Below, piece by piece: positions 13,510 through 25,838 of a DNA stretch of 64,000 bases; positions within the stretch are counted from its first letter, which is position 1; every line of letters starts with the position of its first letter. Source of the DNA: Wuchereria bancrofti (lineage: Eukaryota; Nematoda; Chromadorea; Rhabditida; Onchocercidae); assembly GCA_005281725.1 (NCBI GenBank), contig SSBO01000003.1, forward strand, positions 5,208,495 through 5,272,494. Reading direction: 5' to 3'. Under the pieces are notes generated by a model. That model ran no database searches. It was not told the origin of the DNA and saw nothing but the letters and a program-made list of their open reading frames with translations. The position numbers and the translations under genes were made by a program.

Positions 13510-16500
13510 TCAGAATTTCTGAATAAACAAACTTCAGATGAGAATAATTCTTCAGTTTATTTCGTATCAAAAATGAGTGAACAACACTGAATGCAGCAGC
13601 GTCTTACGCATTATCACTCAAAAATTCTCAGTGCTGAACGTAATACGAAGTAGTGCGATGAAATGCTCGTAATGATGCGATAAGGAAGCGCAGATTTATG
13701 CCACTTATCGGAACGTCATCTGTTAGAGATCACTGAAGGAATGATCTCTAACATTATTCCCACTTAACTAAACCTTCGGTTCATTTCTACAACTCTCTAT
13801 ACCAATTTATCACTCGAAACTGACCGTTTGCATGGTATTCCTTAACACTTTGAGAATTTCACAAAGAAGCGAGCAATTAAAAACATCATTATTACATGAA
13901 GAGGAGAAATAGTGTGATAGATGGAGAGAAAGAGAGGATTCCCCTATTTGTGAAAGAACATTCTGTGACGTAACCGAGAAATCTCGCACGGAATTCCTCA
14001 AAGTATATTCAAATATTTTTCTTTTTTAATTTTATACTTTAGTAAGTCTCCGTCAGATCAAGAATCTCCATAAAACCTCGTGGAATTGAAAATTGCAACA
14101 ATCCTGAAGAACCAAAATATTACCTTTACCTGTTCTCATCACCTTACACACTTTTATGTTGTTAATAATGCTACCTGTTTGTAGTATCCAAACTTTCGTA
14201 TATAATTCAGCTATCATTCGATAGAATTTCTTCACTCCTTGCTTTCTGCTTTTCTGTGTTATGATAAAGCTGAATTAAAATAAATACAATCATAAGCATT
14301 CACAAAACAATCTCAATATTTGTGTCATCGAGAATACGAAAATTTCAATGATTATTCACTGAAAGTCAATAATCATTGAAATTATTACCATATCATATCA
14401 GATGCTATATCCAACTGTTGATTGTTACACATTCTTTTTGAACATTGTATTTGAGAATTAGTTATTAGTTTTCGAACTTTTACTGATCATCTTCATTCAC
14501 TATTTTCGACGCTTATCATTGACATAGTTAATAGCAAATTGTTTGTTATTTCCATTGCTTTATGCGCATTGTTTATTCCAGACATACTATATAAATTAGT
14601 ATTCATTGAAAAATAAGTGCGCTTTATATCGCAATTCACAATTTTATGTGATAAAGTGTCCGATATTATGATATTACTGAACTGATGCCCATTGCCGCTT
14701 ACTATCTTCGTACCATAATGCCTTCTCATTCATGTTAACTTTTCATTTAAAACAAAAAATAGGTACTGGATATTAATTAGTTCGAAAGAAATAGAAACTC
14801 GAATTTGAAACTATATTTTGAGAAATGTCAAAATTTTTCAGAAGTATAAATAGAGTGTGGATCATCTTTCAATGAGCTAATTAACGATTTAAATATAATT
14901 CAGTTTGTTCTATATAATCAAAATTACATTCTCATTTTTTTCACTGGCTGTGTACTTCAAGATGATATGAGGCTACTGTAAAAATGAATCCATAACGTAC
15001 CAGAAATGAAATAATGAAATGGAATTAAAGACAAATACGACACAAATAAAAAAAATGAAGTAAAGGGAAAAATATTGGTTGAATGAATGAATGATCAGGT
15101 TTTAAAAAATATTGGTCAATTAAATCGTGTTATGTTTCATTTAAATAATAAAAGCTGAAGAGAAGTGACAGAAGCCTATGAGATTTGCAATTGATTTCGG
15201 TAAAAGAACTGAGTAGCAGCAAGTTTGTTCATTTCCGCGATGTTTGTTCGATATGATGAACAATGCATGCAATATTTTCCTGAAGGCAAGATATTAGCAG
15301 AGATGAATATAAATAAGCATATGCAAAAAAAAAAATTGTGGTTCAATCTTTTTCTTGACTCTATGTCACATCGTATGAATCCTTGAAATTTATTTAAGTT
15401 AATTTTTGAAAATGTATGCTCAAGTAGTATTGAAGTTAATCCGGTCACTTTTAGAACAAAATCAGGAGGTTATCCAATTTTTCCTCTTTCTTGAGAACTT
15501 CACGTTATTTTGCTTCTCCTCGCACTTTCTATTTCAGCTTTCTCTGATCAAAGATATGAAAGAATTGAAAGGCTTAAACCAATAGTTTAAGATCCTTTTC
15601 GAGCAATTTTCATTTAGTGCAGGGGCACTATTAAGTTTCAGCGCATTGCTTCATTTCTTTCTAAAGAAAATTCTAGTTTCAGTTTAAAAAAATCCTTCAT
15701 ATTTCAAAAAAAAATTCCCCTTACTTAGCGTGAACATACCTCTCACTTACCGGTTTTCCTTTTTCCACGATACTTTACAGTACCAGCAATAATAAATTGG
15801 CCTACCGAAAATTGCACTTTTCAAAATTTTCAAAAAAATAGTAGTTCCTCCTGCACAGAGTGGCATAATAGAGTACATAGCTTTCGCTTTTAAGAATTTT
15901 CAAAGGTCAATGCTTCATGACTTTTTAGTCCTCATTGACCGTATATTTTGTGTCTTGAATCGATGAACTTAATTGCCAATGAACCTAATAACATGATTTT
16001 CAAGTCATACACTTTTAGCTGATTTCTTAATTTTTCTAAAATTGATTTCAACTTTTTTTGAAACTAATTGTTTCCATTTATTTTTCTACACAGTGTCAGG
16101 GACATAAATCTGATACTGTTTAAAAAAACAACAAAAATTCAGTCCAATTTTCGGACGAGTAACATATATTGGTGATTTTTCTGATGTACACTTTAAGTAA
16201 TCCTGATTTTCAGTTTTAATTCAGCAATCCGATTTTTAGCCAATATTTCTAATTTTGCATTTTTAGTCTACGATTTTTTAAATTATGTTTATTCTAGTCT
16301 ATGATTTTAATATGGATTTTACACATACAATGAATAGCGCTGAAGAATAAATTTATAAGCAACATAACAGACAAGTTAATCAAATGATTTGCAGGAGTAC
16401 GTTCTAAACGATAATAAATTTGAATTTTTAATCATTTAGTCATTTACTATTCATTTATTTTTGTCGCTTATCAAAGTTGGCTAAATATCATAGCCATTTT

Positions 16501-17387
16501 TCTATTTAAATAATCATTTAGATATATTGATCGAACCAATTCTCTGCCATTTTTGATTTCGAATAAATTTTGTAGATAGAAATTATTTCATTTAAGCTTC
16601 TCATATTTCACATAACGGATCACTCATTGTAAAAAGGCATCAAAGTACTGTTTAATGTCCTCTATAAGTGATCAGGACATTGTTGATCCTCCCAGGAATT
16701 GGTAATGTGTCCATCAACCACCTCCACATGCTGCAACATGTTTTATTAACTCGTAATTAAAACACGATTTACTGTAACTGAACAAAGAAACCGGAATTGT
16801 CTACTTCTTGTGACTTCACATTGCCATCATTCTGATTTATTACATCATGTTTTGTTATGGCAGTTAGTGCAATGGTATATTTCATTGAAAAAAAAAACAA
16901 ATAAATTATTTAGTACTTAATTAAGTACATGCACCAAGAAGTTCGTAATTTATTTTAACTAATTCATCACCTCTGCACTTTAACTGATTTTTTCCCTGTC
17001 TTCGACTCCTCCTTCCTTGTTGGAATTGTTTAAATAGGGCTAACTGGTAAAGAAATCATTAGTAACACATGTGAAAAGGCTACTGCTTGATGGTCAATAT
17101 ACTTTCTACTTCCAATATAACGAAATTCGATTTTCTGTTTATGGATAACTCTCAAATTATTCATTTTCAAGAATTACTTTACAATGAGTTAAAAAAGTTG
17201 AATTTTTCATATTTGTAGTTAAAAAACGTTCAATTTTTCTCTTTTTTAGTGAATGCCAGAATAATTTCCTTTTCGCTCCGTTTAGAAAGAAATTTTTTCT
17301 TTATGAAATTGAAAATATTTTCTAGGATTTATTACTGAATTTCCAAGACCTAAACACTGCAATTTAAAAGAAGTAATTGGAACAATT
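13510..17387. other. Intergenic between divergent dymeclin and M13 peptidase genes
   Basis: A 3.9-kb divergent intergenic region containing the promoters of both flanking genes. Short ORFs have no motif or splice support. A perfect 16-bp hairpin lies at 14341-14383. A CTAG acceptor near 17324, followed closely by the peptidase start, may be a trans-splice site. Confidence 0.55.
14341..14383. repeat. Perfect 16-bp inverted repeat (hairpin, 11-nt loop)
   Basis: Arms AATTTCAATGATTATT (14341-14356) and AATAATCATTGAAATT (14368-14383) are exact reverse complements around an 11-base loop. It is intergenic, about 0.8 kb upstream of the dymeclin start. The stem is AT-rich. It could be a structural DNA element, a relic of a small inverted-repeat transposon, or chance. 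Confidence 0.8.
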
Positions 17388-20300
17388 ATGATGAATGCCT
17401 TTCATTTCCTCGCAATATGTCTCACAGTTGTTTTCTCCGATTTCTCATTGTCGCACCCAGCAATAATCGGCAAGTCTACTTCTGGAACTTCTAATTATTA
17501 TCAAAATTAAAAAGCAAACAAAATTATATATTTACATAAGAAACACACTTTTATCTACCCATTTTCAATAATGAATTGTTTCCATCGCAAATTATCGGCT
17601 AGAAGCTCAATCGGTGGATGCTTCACTCTTTGAAATATGATTACGCAATTTTGAATTATGGAAGATAAGCATTTAAGTGCAGTGAATCGAATGATTTTAC
17701 TTTTAGATACAATTATGCCGAATAAGGTGAAGGATTTGGAAGTCGGCACTTCGCCAGGTTACATAAAAGCAGCTTACTATTTGCTTTCATCAATGAATCA
17801 GACTGTCAATCCATGTGATGATTTTTTTGAATATGCTTGTGGACGTTGGATATCTGAGCATCCGATTCCGAATGACCTTGGTGCGTATGAGGTTTCTGCA
17901 TCAGTTCGTGAGAAAGTAGCGCGTAAAATGAAAGGTATTTCTACCTGATTTTATTCTACAAAGATTGCCAATTAGTGATATCATTTGTTCTATTTACACC
18001 TAGAATTTGACAAATCATCACGAAGGACTTTAGATCTGGTCCATAAACTTGGCACATTATGACCAGGTTTTATAAGTATTGGCAAGCAATCATCTGAGAC
18101 TCACTTCTACTAATTAATCTTTTATTTTCAGAACTCTATGATTCAAAACAGTCGACGAGTTCAAAAGCAATGGATGCAGTAAAAACGATATATCAAACCT
18201 GCATGGATACTAATCGATTGCACAGTATGCAGGGGCGAGAAATTGCTGAGGCCATTGAGGTTCCCTTTGTAGTTCTACCAACAGAATCTCGTATCTTATT
18301 TTTTTTTTGATAAGTTAAAATTTAGTGATGCAGATGCTTGAAATACGAAGAATTTATGGTGGAATACGCTTAGATATTATAAGGATATTGTAGCGAGTTT
18401 TCCTCAAACATTCCAATGAGGGATTTCTCTTTCTTTTTCACTAATTGGTGCGACATTAATAGGCATAAATTATTAAAGATAATTAGTTCTAAGTCAAATG
18501 TGAATTTGGAAATTCATAAGTAGTCTCAGAATATTGAAATACGGGCGACTTTAGAAACTACAATTTTTAAATTTAATTTTAGCTAAGATCTCTATTACAA
18601 TGCTCTGTAATTACGTGAAATTTTTTCCAGTACCTTGGTACCTGGCCAATGATATATGGACGTAAGTGGTCCGAAACGAAATTCGATTTCACAGAAACAA
18701 TGATTCGAATTGCACAGACGCGATCTTCTAGCATTTTTATGAATATCTATGTGTCGTCTGATCAAAAAAATGTTTCAAGACATTTAATTCATGTAGGTGA
18801 ATTCTTTCCCTTCCCTTTTTTAGCACATAACTAGAGTAAAGCTCAACTTGGTCTTTCGTATTTTGAAAGGATTGCAAAAGTTCAAAAAGATATTTGAAGT
18901 AATGACGGAATTGTGATTCTAATGTACCTACGTTTCGCATGATTTCAGTGTACTCTTTTTTTTTAGAATAATGAGATGATAGTGTGGCAGTGTTCAGCTT
19001 TTTTTAATATACTTGAATAGTGTAATATTTTCATCAATATGTTCAAAAGCAAATTTATCATCGATTAAATAATGGAACCTATTTTTATTGCGATTATAAC
19101 AAATCTCTATTTCTAAATGAATGAAAAAGTTCAAAAATGCAATAAAATGAGTCTGTACTGAAATTCAAAAAATTAAGGTGGATATGCATAAGTTTTTGAA
19201 TATTCTTTTTTTAGATTGATCAAGGAAGACTTGCACTTGGTTTTGGCGCTAGAGAATACTATTTGAATGAAATGAATTATGCATCGCAATTGGAAGCTTA
19301 TAAAAAATATATTATTGACAAAGTAATTCCGAAAAACTCCTCTAAAAATTTGTTTTATTGTTTTTTTTTTAATAATAAATTTAATTAAATGTGCACGCAC
19401 TGTGGAGCCTTCCGTCTTCTCCAATTTATATGAAATTTACTTGAAGCCTTTATAAAATTATTAAATTTAGGCAATGTTAGTCTCACATGATGTTGGAACA
19501 TCGAAGAAGCGAAATGAAATTGAAAAAGAGGCTGATGATATCATCAATTTTGAGAAGAAGCTTGCTGAGGTTTATTTTCTCTATTGATAGACTTTTTCCT
19601 TTGTAGAACTCGTCTACAGAGGACAAATCCATCTATATATTTGTTGTTTTAAGAAATTCTCCTTTATATTTATAGATTATGGTTGCAGAGGAAAATCGAA
19701 GGAACTATACTTTGCTGTATCACCAATATCATCTCAGTGATCTGTCCATCTTCATGTCAGAGGTTGATGATTTTGAATTTCATGCAGAAAAAGAATTTAT
19801 TTTTTCTTATTGAGCTCATCATAGCCCAACATGTGCAAAAAATTAATTAACCGATGAATTGCAGCTAAAATTTTTTCGGGGTTTTAATGCTTTGCTATGT
19901 CTGGTCTCAATTCATATCAGTAGGTTCGTTTAGCCAATGACCCAACAGTTCTGATCCTCCACAGAATGTTGTCTCAGTAGAACACAATGTTTACATTATT
20001 AGTTCATGAAAAGTAGTATCAATATAGTTGTTGATACATTTGCGCCGTATGATATCCAACACTTGATATTGCTTTCAATGATTACATATTCCTCTGCTTT
20101 CTCGATTCTTATCAATTATTAATGAAATGGAGACAAACAGAAAGTAACGAACTAAAAATTGCATGGAGACAGGAAAAACAACAGCAATTACCGTCGCTCT
20201 AAACAAATCCCACTTTTTAGATGAACTGGAAGAAATATTTTCAAACTGTGGTTCCCTCTGATCTACACTGGTATCTCAATGAAGACCCAATTATCAATGT

Positions 20301-23300
20301 TATTGACGTGGAATTCTTAAAACAACTTGATAAACTAATAAAGGTAAGCATGTTAAACATGTTTTCCTGTAAAAATAAGATACATCTATTAAAAAGAAGG
20401 TAGGAAACAGTCGTTCTTATAAAATGAGCAATATTGGATGAGAAAGTTTGATTGAGAAGAATGAGAAACTGATATCACTATCAGACTTAAAACGGTTTCA
20501 TAATAATGACTTAGAAGATAAGAAATGTAAATAGAAGAGATTGAAAAGGAAGCAATTGAGACAGCAGTACTAGTTGCAAGAAGCAGGTTTTTCAGTTTAG
20601 TTTCAAATTTGATGTTTATAAATAGTAGTGTTGTCAGATTCATCCAATTGAAAACTTTTATCAGAAAAATAAAAAATTTCAGATAACACCTAAACGAACA
20701 CTAGCAAACTATATGATATGGCTTTATACATCAACATGGAATTTTCAATTGGATGAACGATATGACGACATTCACCAGGTAATTTTGAGAGAAACGAGTC
20801 CTAAGGAAATTTGATGAATTTAAAAGCAGAATTTTTAGAGGCCGTTAACATTCACCATCTGATTACAAAATACTATCACAGTTTTAACTAAATATATCAT
20901 AGTTTTAATTGACAAAGTAAAGTCTTTTAGGAGTTCCTTCGCTCCATCATCGGAAAACAGGTGAAGTCACCACGATGGAAGGTCTGCAGTCAAATAGCTG
21001 TAGAACGAATGGGTTATGCTTCAGGAGCTTTATATGTCAAGTCCTTCTTTAATGAAGTATCATTTCAAAATGATATCATTTCCTCTTAAACTTTGCATTT
21101 TATTACAGCCACTTTGCTTACTAATTTTGTTATAACATCTGTATCTATTTCAGGCTGATAAACAAGCAGCACTTGAAATGGTGAACCTTTTGAAGGATGC
21201 CTTCAAAGAAATGCTAGAAGAATGTAATTGGCTGCACGAAAGTACCCAACAGAAAGCATTAAAAAAGATCAATGAAATGTTAACTTTGATCGGCTATCCA
21301 GAATTCATTCGAAATATCAAAGACCTTGATGAATACTACAGCCTAGTATGTAATTACATTTCCTTTTTAATAACTGTTTTTGAAAAAATTTTCCCACAAT
21401 TTTTGGAACCAAAATATGAATATTGCGTCATCTAAAATTGTATCTCCACAATATGTGATTGCTGAAATTTTGTAATTTCCAGTTGCATATTTATTCTAAT
21501 GATACATTCGCCCAAATTATAACAAAGACATCACGCTGGTCGATGGAACAGTCATACCGAAGATTGGTAAAACCTGTCAAAAGGACGGAATTTAGCGCCC
21601 CAGCATCGATTGTGAATGCTTTTTATTCATCGCTTAAAAATGCTGTTGGTTAGTTCACACTGTTTTTTCACTTTTAGTTTTAGATCCTTTAAATCTAACG
21701 TTCAAAAATGAAAATGTCATTAAAGAAAATGCTTCCACAAGTGTTCTCATTCTTCGGAATTCATATTAAGAGCAGAAAATAAGTCTATTTTTGATACATT
21801 TCAATTTCCTAAAATCAATTTTAGGAACCAAATACAACAGGAACACATAAGTAAAAATCCTGATTTTAATTAAAAGCCCTATTTTTGCTTGATTTCAGTA
21901 TTCCCTGCAGCCATCCTTCAAGCGCCATTTTTTGATCGGACTTTCCCGAAGTGAGATTTTATCTTCATTTCGCATGTCATGGAGCAATCCACATATTCTG
22001 AGATTTTTTATTCCAATTTTACAACCTATGCAACATATAGCAAAAAAAAAACAATAATTATTTAACGGTTTTTTGTTTTTTTGAAATGTTGCTATTTGCA
22101 TCTACTTGATCTGTTTACATCAGAATTATAATTTTTTGTTTCAGGGCGATGAATTTTGGTGGCATTGGATCGGTTATCGGGCATGAAATAATCCATGGAT
22201 TCGATGATCGAGGTAACTATAATCATATATTCTGTTATTCGTTAGATCTTTAATAAAATATAATCAATAATCCTCTTTTTAATTCATGCAAAGCGATAAA
22301 GTAAAGTTCATTACCATACAGGAAGCACTACTGATGACAGCAGAAGATTTGCTTTAAATTCTTTACATGCTGGTACCACTAAATGAACCTAACAAAAATA
22401 ATAAAAAGTCAAATGGTCCTTTACAGGAAGTCAATTTGACCATCAGGGTAACCTGCGCGACTGGTGGGATAGTGTTACAAAGGAAAATTTCAAGGAAAAA
22501 AAAGATTGTTTCATAAAAGAATATAACAATTACGTAATCCCTGGAACGGATTTACACATCAATGGCCTGCGCACATTGGGTGAAAATATTGCAGACAACG
22601 GTGGAATTAAAGAAGCCTTCCGAGTAAATTCATTTCTTCTAAATTTCTCTCAGAACTATAAATTTTACTAATTTCTCTATATTTGCAAATTTTTGATGTT
22701 TTTGAAAGCGTGTAAGCAAAAGTTTAATAAAAATAAAGCCTGAAAATCATTTGTGAATATTTATTCATCCAATGACATGTTTTTTTTTTTGTTTTTTTTG
22801 TAGATTTATTTGAAAAAGTAATGTAAATTTGCTTCAGGCCTATAGAAATTATATCAAGAAAATTGGTCACGAAGAGAAACGCTTGCCAGGACTCGAACAT
22901 CTCGATATGAATCAAATATTCTTTCTAAGTAGTGCACAGGTGAATTTTTTCACTTTAATTTGCTCAATCAATTCATGATTTGTATCATATATTAGCATTA
23001 AAATGCTTAACGGCTTGGAATTTCGAATTCAAAAATTTTCACTACTGCCAGTTTATTATAAAATTTGTCTAAAATTAAATGGTGTATTTTCTGCACGAAC
23101 AGAACATTTAATTTTTGAAGTTGTAGGCTTGGATTCCATTTTTATTTTCTATCTTCTCAATTCCAACTTCAGGAAAAACATTACAGATGTGGTGTGGACA
23201 TTCAAGGCCAGCTGCATTAATCAGACAAGTACTAACCGATCAACATGCGCCACTCCGATTACGTGTTAATGGCGTAGTTGTTAATCAACCTCTTTTCGCA

Positions 23301-23363
23301 GAAGCCTTCAAATGTCCACCAAATTCACCAATGAATCCAATATCAAAGTGCTCATTATGGTAA
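17388..23363 (+). CDS. M13 family zinc endopeptidase (neprilysin-like)
   Basis: Zinc metallo-endopeptidase of the neprilysin/ECE family, which trims extracellular peptides such as neuropeptides. Core exons: 17678-17934, 18132-18259, 18631-18792, 19215-19322, 19471-19569, 19676-19762, 20221-20343, 20683-20778, 20931-21056, 21154-21345, 21483-21648, 21899-21950, 22145-22212, 22427-22623, 22838-22939 and 23187-23363; all phases agree. Motifs: [39 protein letters not shown], the zinc site [19 protein letters not shown] (third zinc ligand Glu), MWCGH and the C-terminal CSLW. The N-terminus is uncertain. Exon 17388-17473 encodes a signal-peptide-like [16 protein letters not shown] and joins in phase to 17678, giving 741 aa and a secreted protein; alternatively translation starts at Met 17658 (719 aa, no signal). 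The usual D-x-HSP near the C-terminus reads DQHAP. Confidence 0.92.
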
Positions 23364-24214
23364 TTAGTGTTTGGATTTCACATATATTTAGGATATATGC
23401 AAATTTCACCCATTTTAGGTATCCATTCTTCCATTATTTCACAATTTTGATGAGTGAAATTTAAATCTTTGGTAGTTTGCTTAGTCTGAAAAGCCATCAT
23501 ATGCTATTCAGTCTTTAATCACGTAAGTACAAGCAAATTGAGACCAAGCTCTATTCATTGAAATTATACAGAAATTATCCGAGCCAGCTTATGTCCTAAT
23601 ATGTTTGCAATACTTTCTAAAATAGTAACTGTTATCATAAACTGTGTTTGTACCATCTGTTAGTCTGTGTATCGTTTAAGCATATCATAAATCGTTTCCA
23701 TTAATTGCTCACGAAGTCCGTGTCTCTGCTTTTTTCATATTGTTGAACTTTAAACTGTTGTTTTTTATATTTTTTGTTAGCAAATCAAGAATTTCAAAAA
23801 TTTAATTCTGCAATTCCATAAATACTTTCTCTTGACTTCACTAGTTTATGATTTACAATTTGTAAGCATTGGATCTGCTCGCTGAATTATTGCAGTAATA
23901 GTACTTATTACAAACATATTTGATATAAGAAATAAACTGAAAGTTTTTTAAATTTATGCAGATACGTTTGGAAACCAGTAATTAATAAGGCTATTCTAAA
24001 AGCAATAATTCTCAAGTATCAATAAGGGTAATTTAATATTGCATTTCCTGTCATTTTCAAATTATCACCTTTTCTTGAATTTCTTTAATCTCTGTATCGA
24101 CATCAGTGAAAAAAATTATTGCAATTGTTTGATGTGTGCATCAATTTTTTGTGTCGGATTCAAGTAATACCAGAGGTTACGTTAATGTATGCAGGATGAC
24201 AAGAATAATTTAGC

Positions 24215-24240
24215 TAGAAATGGAATGAATTCCATTTCTA
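24215..24240. repeat. Perfect 12-bp inverted repeat, 2-nt centre
   Basis: TAGAAATGGAAT, GA, ATTCCATTTCTA: exact arms of 12 bp in intergenic DNA. Such a tight palindrome could be a dimeric binding site or cruciform-forming site; function unknown. Confidence 0.75.
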
Positions 24241-25002
24241 ATACGTGAGAAACAAATTGTTCTGACTATAGAAATAAGTTCATTACAGTTATGAACGATT
24301 CTTCTAATGCGCTCAAGCTTTAAAATATTTTTTCAGCACTTTAAAGTAATGAAAATCTTAGCTATTGTAAAAGAGACAAATTTTTGTCTGGTTAAATTCA
24401 AGTATATATTACAATAATTGGTCCTTCATAGTTATAATATTAAAATAACCTTTTATTTATTTATCATGTTTGCTGAGATGCGACCTGTTTTATTGCTCAA
24501 CCTGTTTTTTGTCTTTCGCAGTTGATGAATGAGTAATAAAATTTATTGTTTATTTTTACGGCATAGAAAGAACAGCAGATTGATAAGTTTACCAGCATTA
24601 TTTCATGATACTTTATGATCTCTGTTAACTTGGGTGGTTGAAATGGCGGTGATCGCTCATTTCATTGAAACTTAGTTTAACACATTGGGTTAAAGGTGAT
24701 GTAACTTATCGCTTATTCTTCCTTCACCAAAATGACCTCACTAAAATCAGTACACATAGATCGACTGGAAGTGGAAACGGATTCTCAAACTGGTGATGAA
24801 TGATCTTATTTTTAATTACTGCTTGGAAATTATTCATGACTCGAATTGTACAAGATGCTGACCGCTGTTGGAAAGAATAATCCGCATCATGGTTTAAATT
24901 AGAGCACTGTACATAAGAGACGTTTCTCTCAGTGATTTTAAAATTCTAAAATTACTTGAAAAATGGTTGAAATCATTAAACTGGACATAATTAAGGGTAA
25001 CT

Positions 25003-25191
25003 CTATTTCTGCGCCAAGTAATCAACATTCTCAGTTGAAGTGGAGACGATCAGTTCTAGTTTTCGTGAATAAAACCCAATGAAAACTGGAATTAACAGTG
25101 CTCTCATTGCAAAGATAGACAATGCAACCGATCGCGGTGACAACCATTTCCACTTGCTCCATTGCGCCGCATCACTGTATTCACCGCACAC
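25003..25191 (-). pseudogene. Possible polytopic membrane protein remnant (weak)
   Basis: A 62-codon minus-strand ORF with GC-richer codons than its surroundings. It contains an Arg/Trp-rich stretch followed by a strongly hydrophobic helix (MRALLIPVFIGF). The order W..W..SPR then R.L.IPVF faintly recalls an internal segment of equilibrative nucleoside transporters. No flanking exons with consistent splice sites were found, so if it derives from a real gene it is probably a relic. Chance is a serious alternative. Confidence 0.2.
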
Positions 25192-25838
25192 TTCCAGACA
25201 AACGTATTTGGTTGTGAATCAATCGCAACTCTTACAAAAAATGTTGGAATGATGTTTGTTTGAAAGTGTCCAGTGAAGTACAATGTATTTACAAATTATT
25301 AAAACAATGGTACGTAGCTGTTCTTTTCATAATCACTTCCCGTGTTTATTTTTGTTATTTGCTGCGAATTTGACGTAGTTGTAAGTTTTGAACATGGAAA
25401 CATTGAAAATACATGAACATCGACAAATGATAGTTCATAAAACTTATCAAGAAATACTTGACATCTAAGAGTCGCAGCTGATAAACTTTTAGGAATAATC
25501 TAACTTGTAGAAATAGGACACGGTATAATCCTTTGCAACTTTCATCTATCATAATTTAAGAAAAATTTTTGCAAAAACTTTTTGCAAAAAATTTCTTGTG
25601 GTTTAGAGTGATTATAAAATCCAACTGTTGTCTAGCAACGCTAATAATGAATTATTCTTCATATTATTTTTTATAATTAAATTCATCAGTGAGAATTTTG
25701 TTGATGACAATGGTGACAAAGTTTATGATGAGATGACACAACGATAACGGTTAGAATATTTACGATGGCTGAAAACGACTATTAATGATTGAAAAATATT
25801 AATTTTGTTAAGATTTACAAGACTTTTTTGCAGTGAAT

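Larger units (their letters stand above)
23364..25838. other. Intergenic between M13 peptidase and acyltransferase
   Basis: 2.5 kb upstream of the acyltransferase gene. It holds a 12-bp-arm palindrome at 24215-24240, a near-perfect inverted repeat around GCAAAAA at 25562-25594, and a minus-strand ORF at 25003-25191 that may be a membrane-protein remnant. A 23-codon plus-strand ORF beginning MTSLKSVHIDRLEVE near 24752 has a reasonable start context but no continuation was found. Confidence 0.5.
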
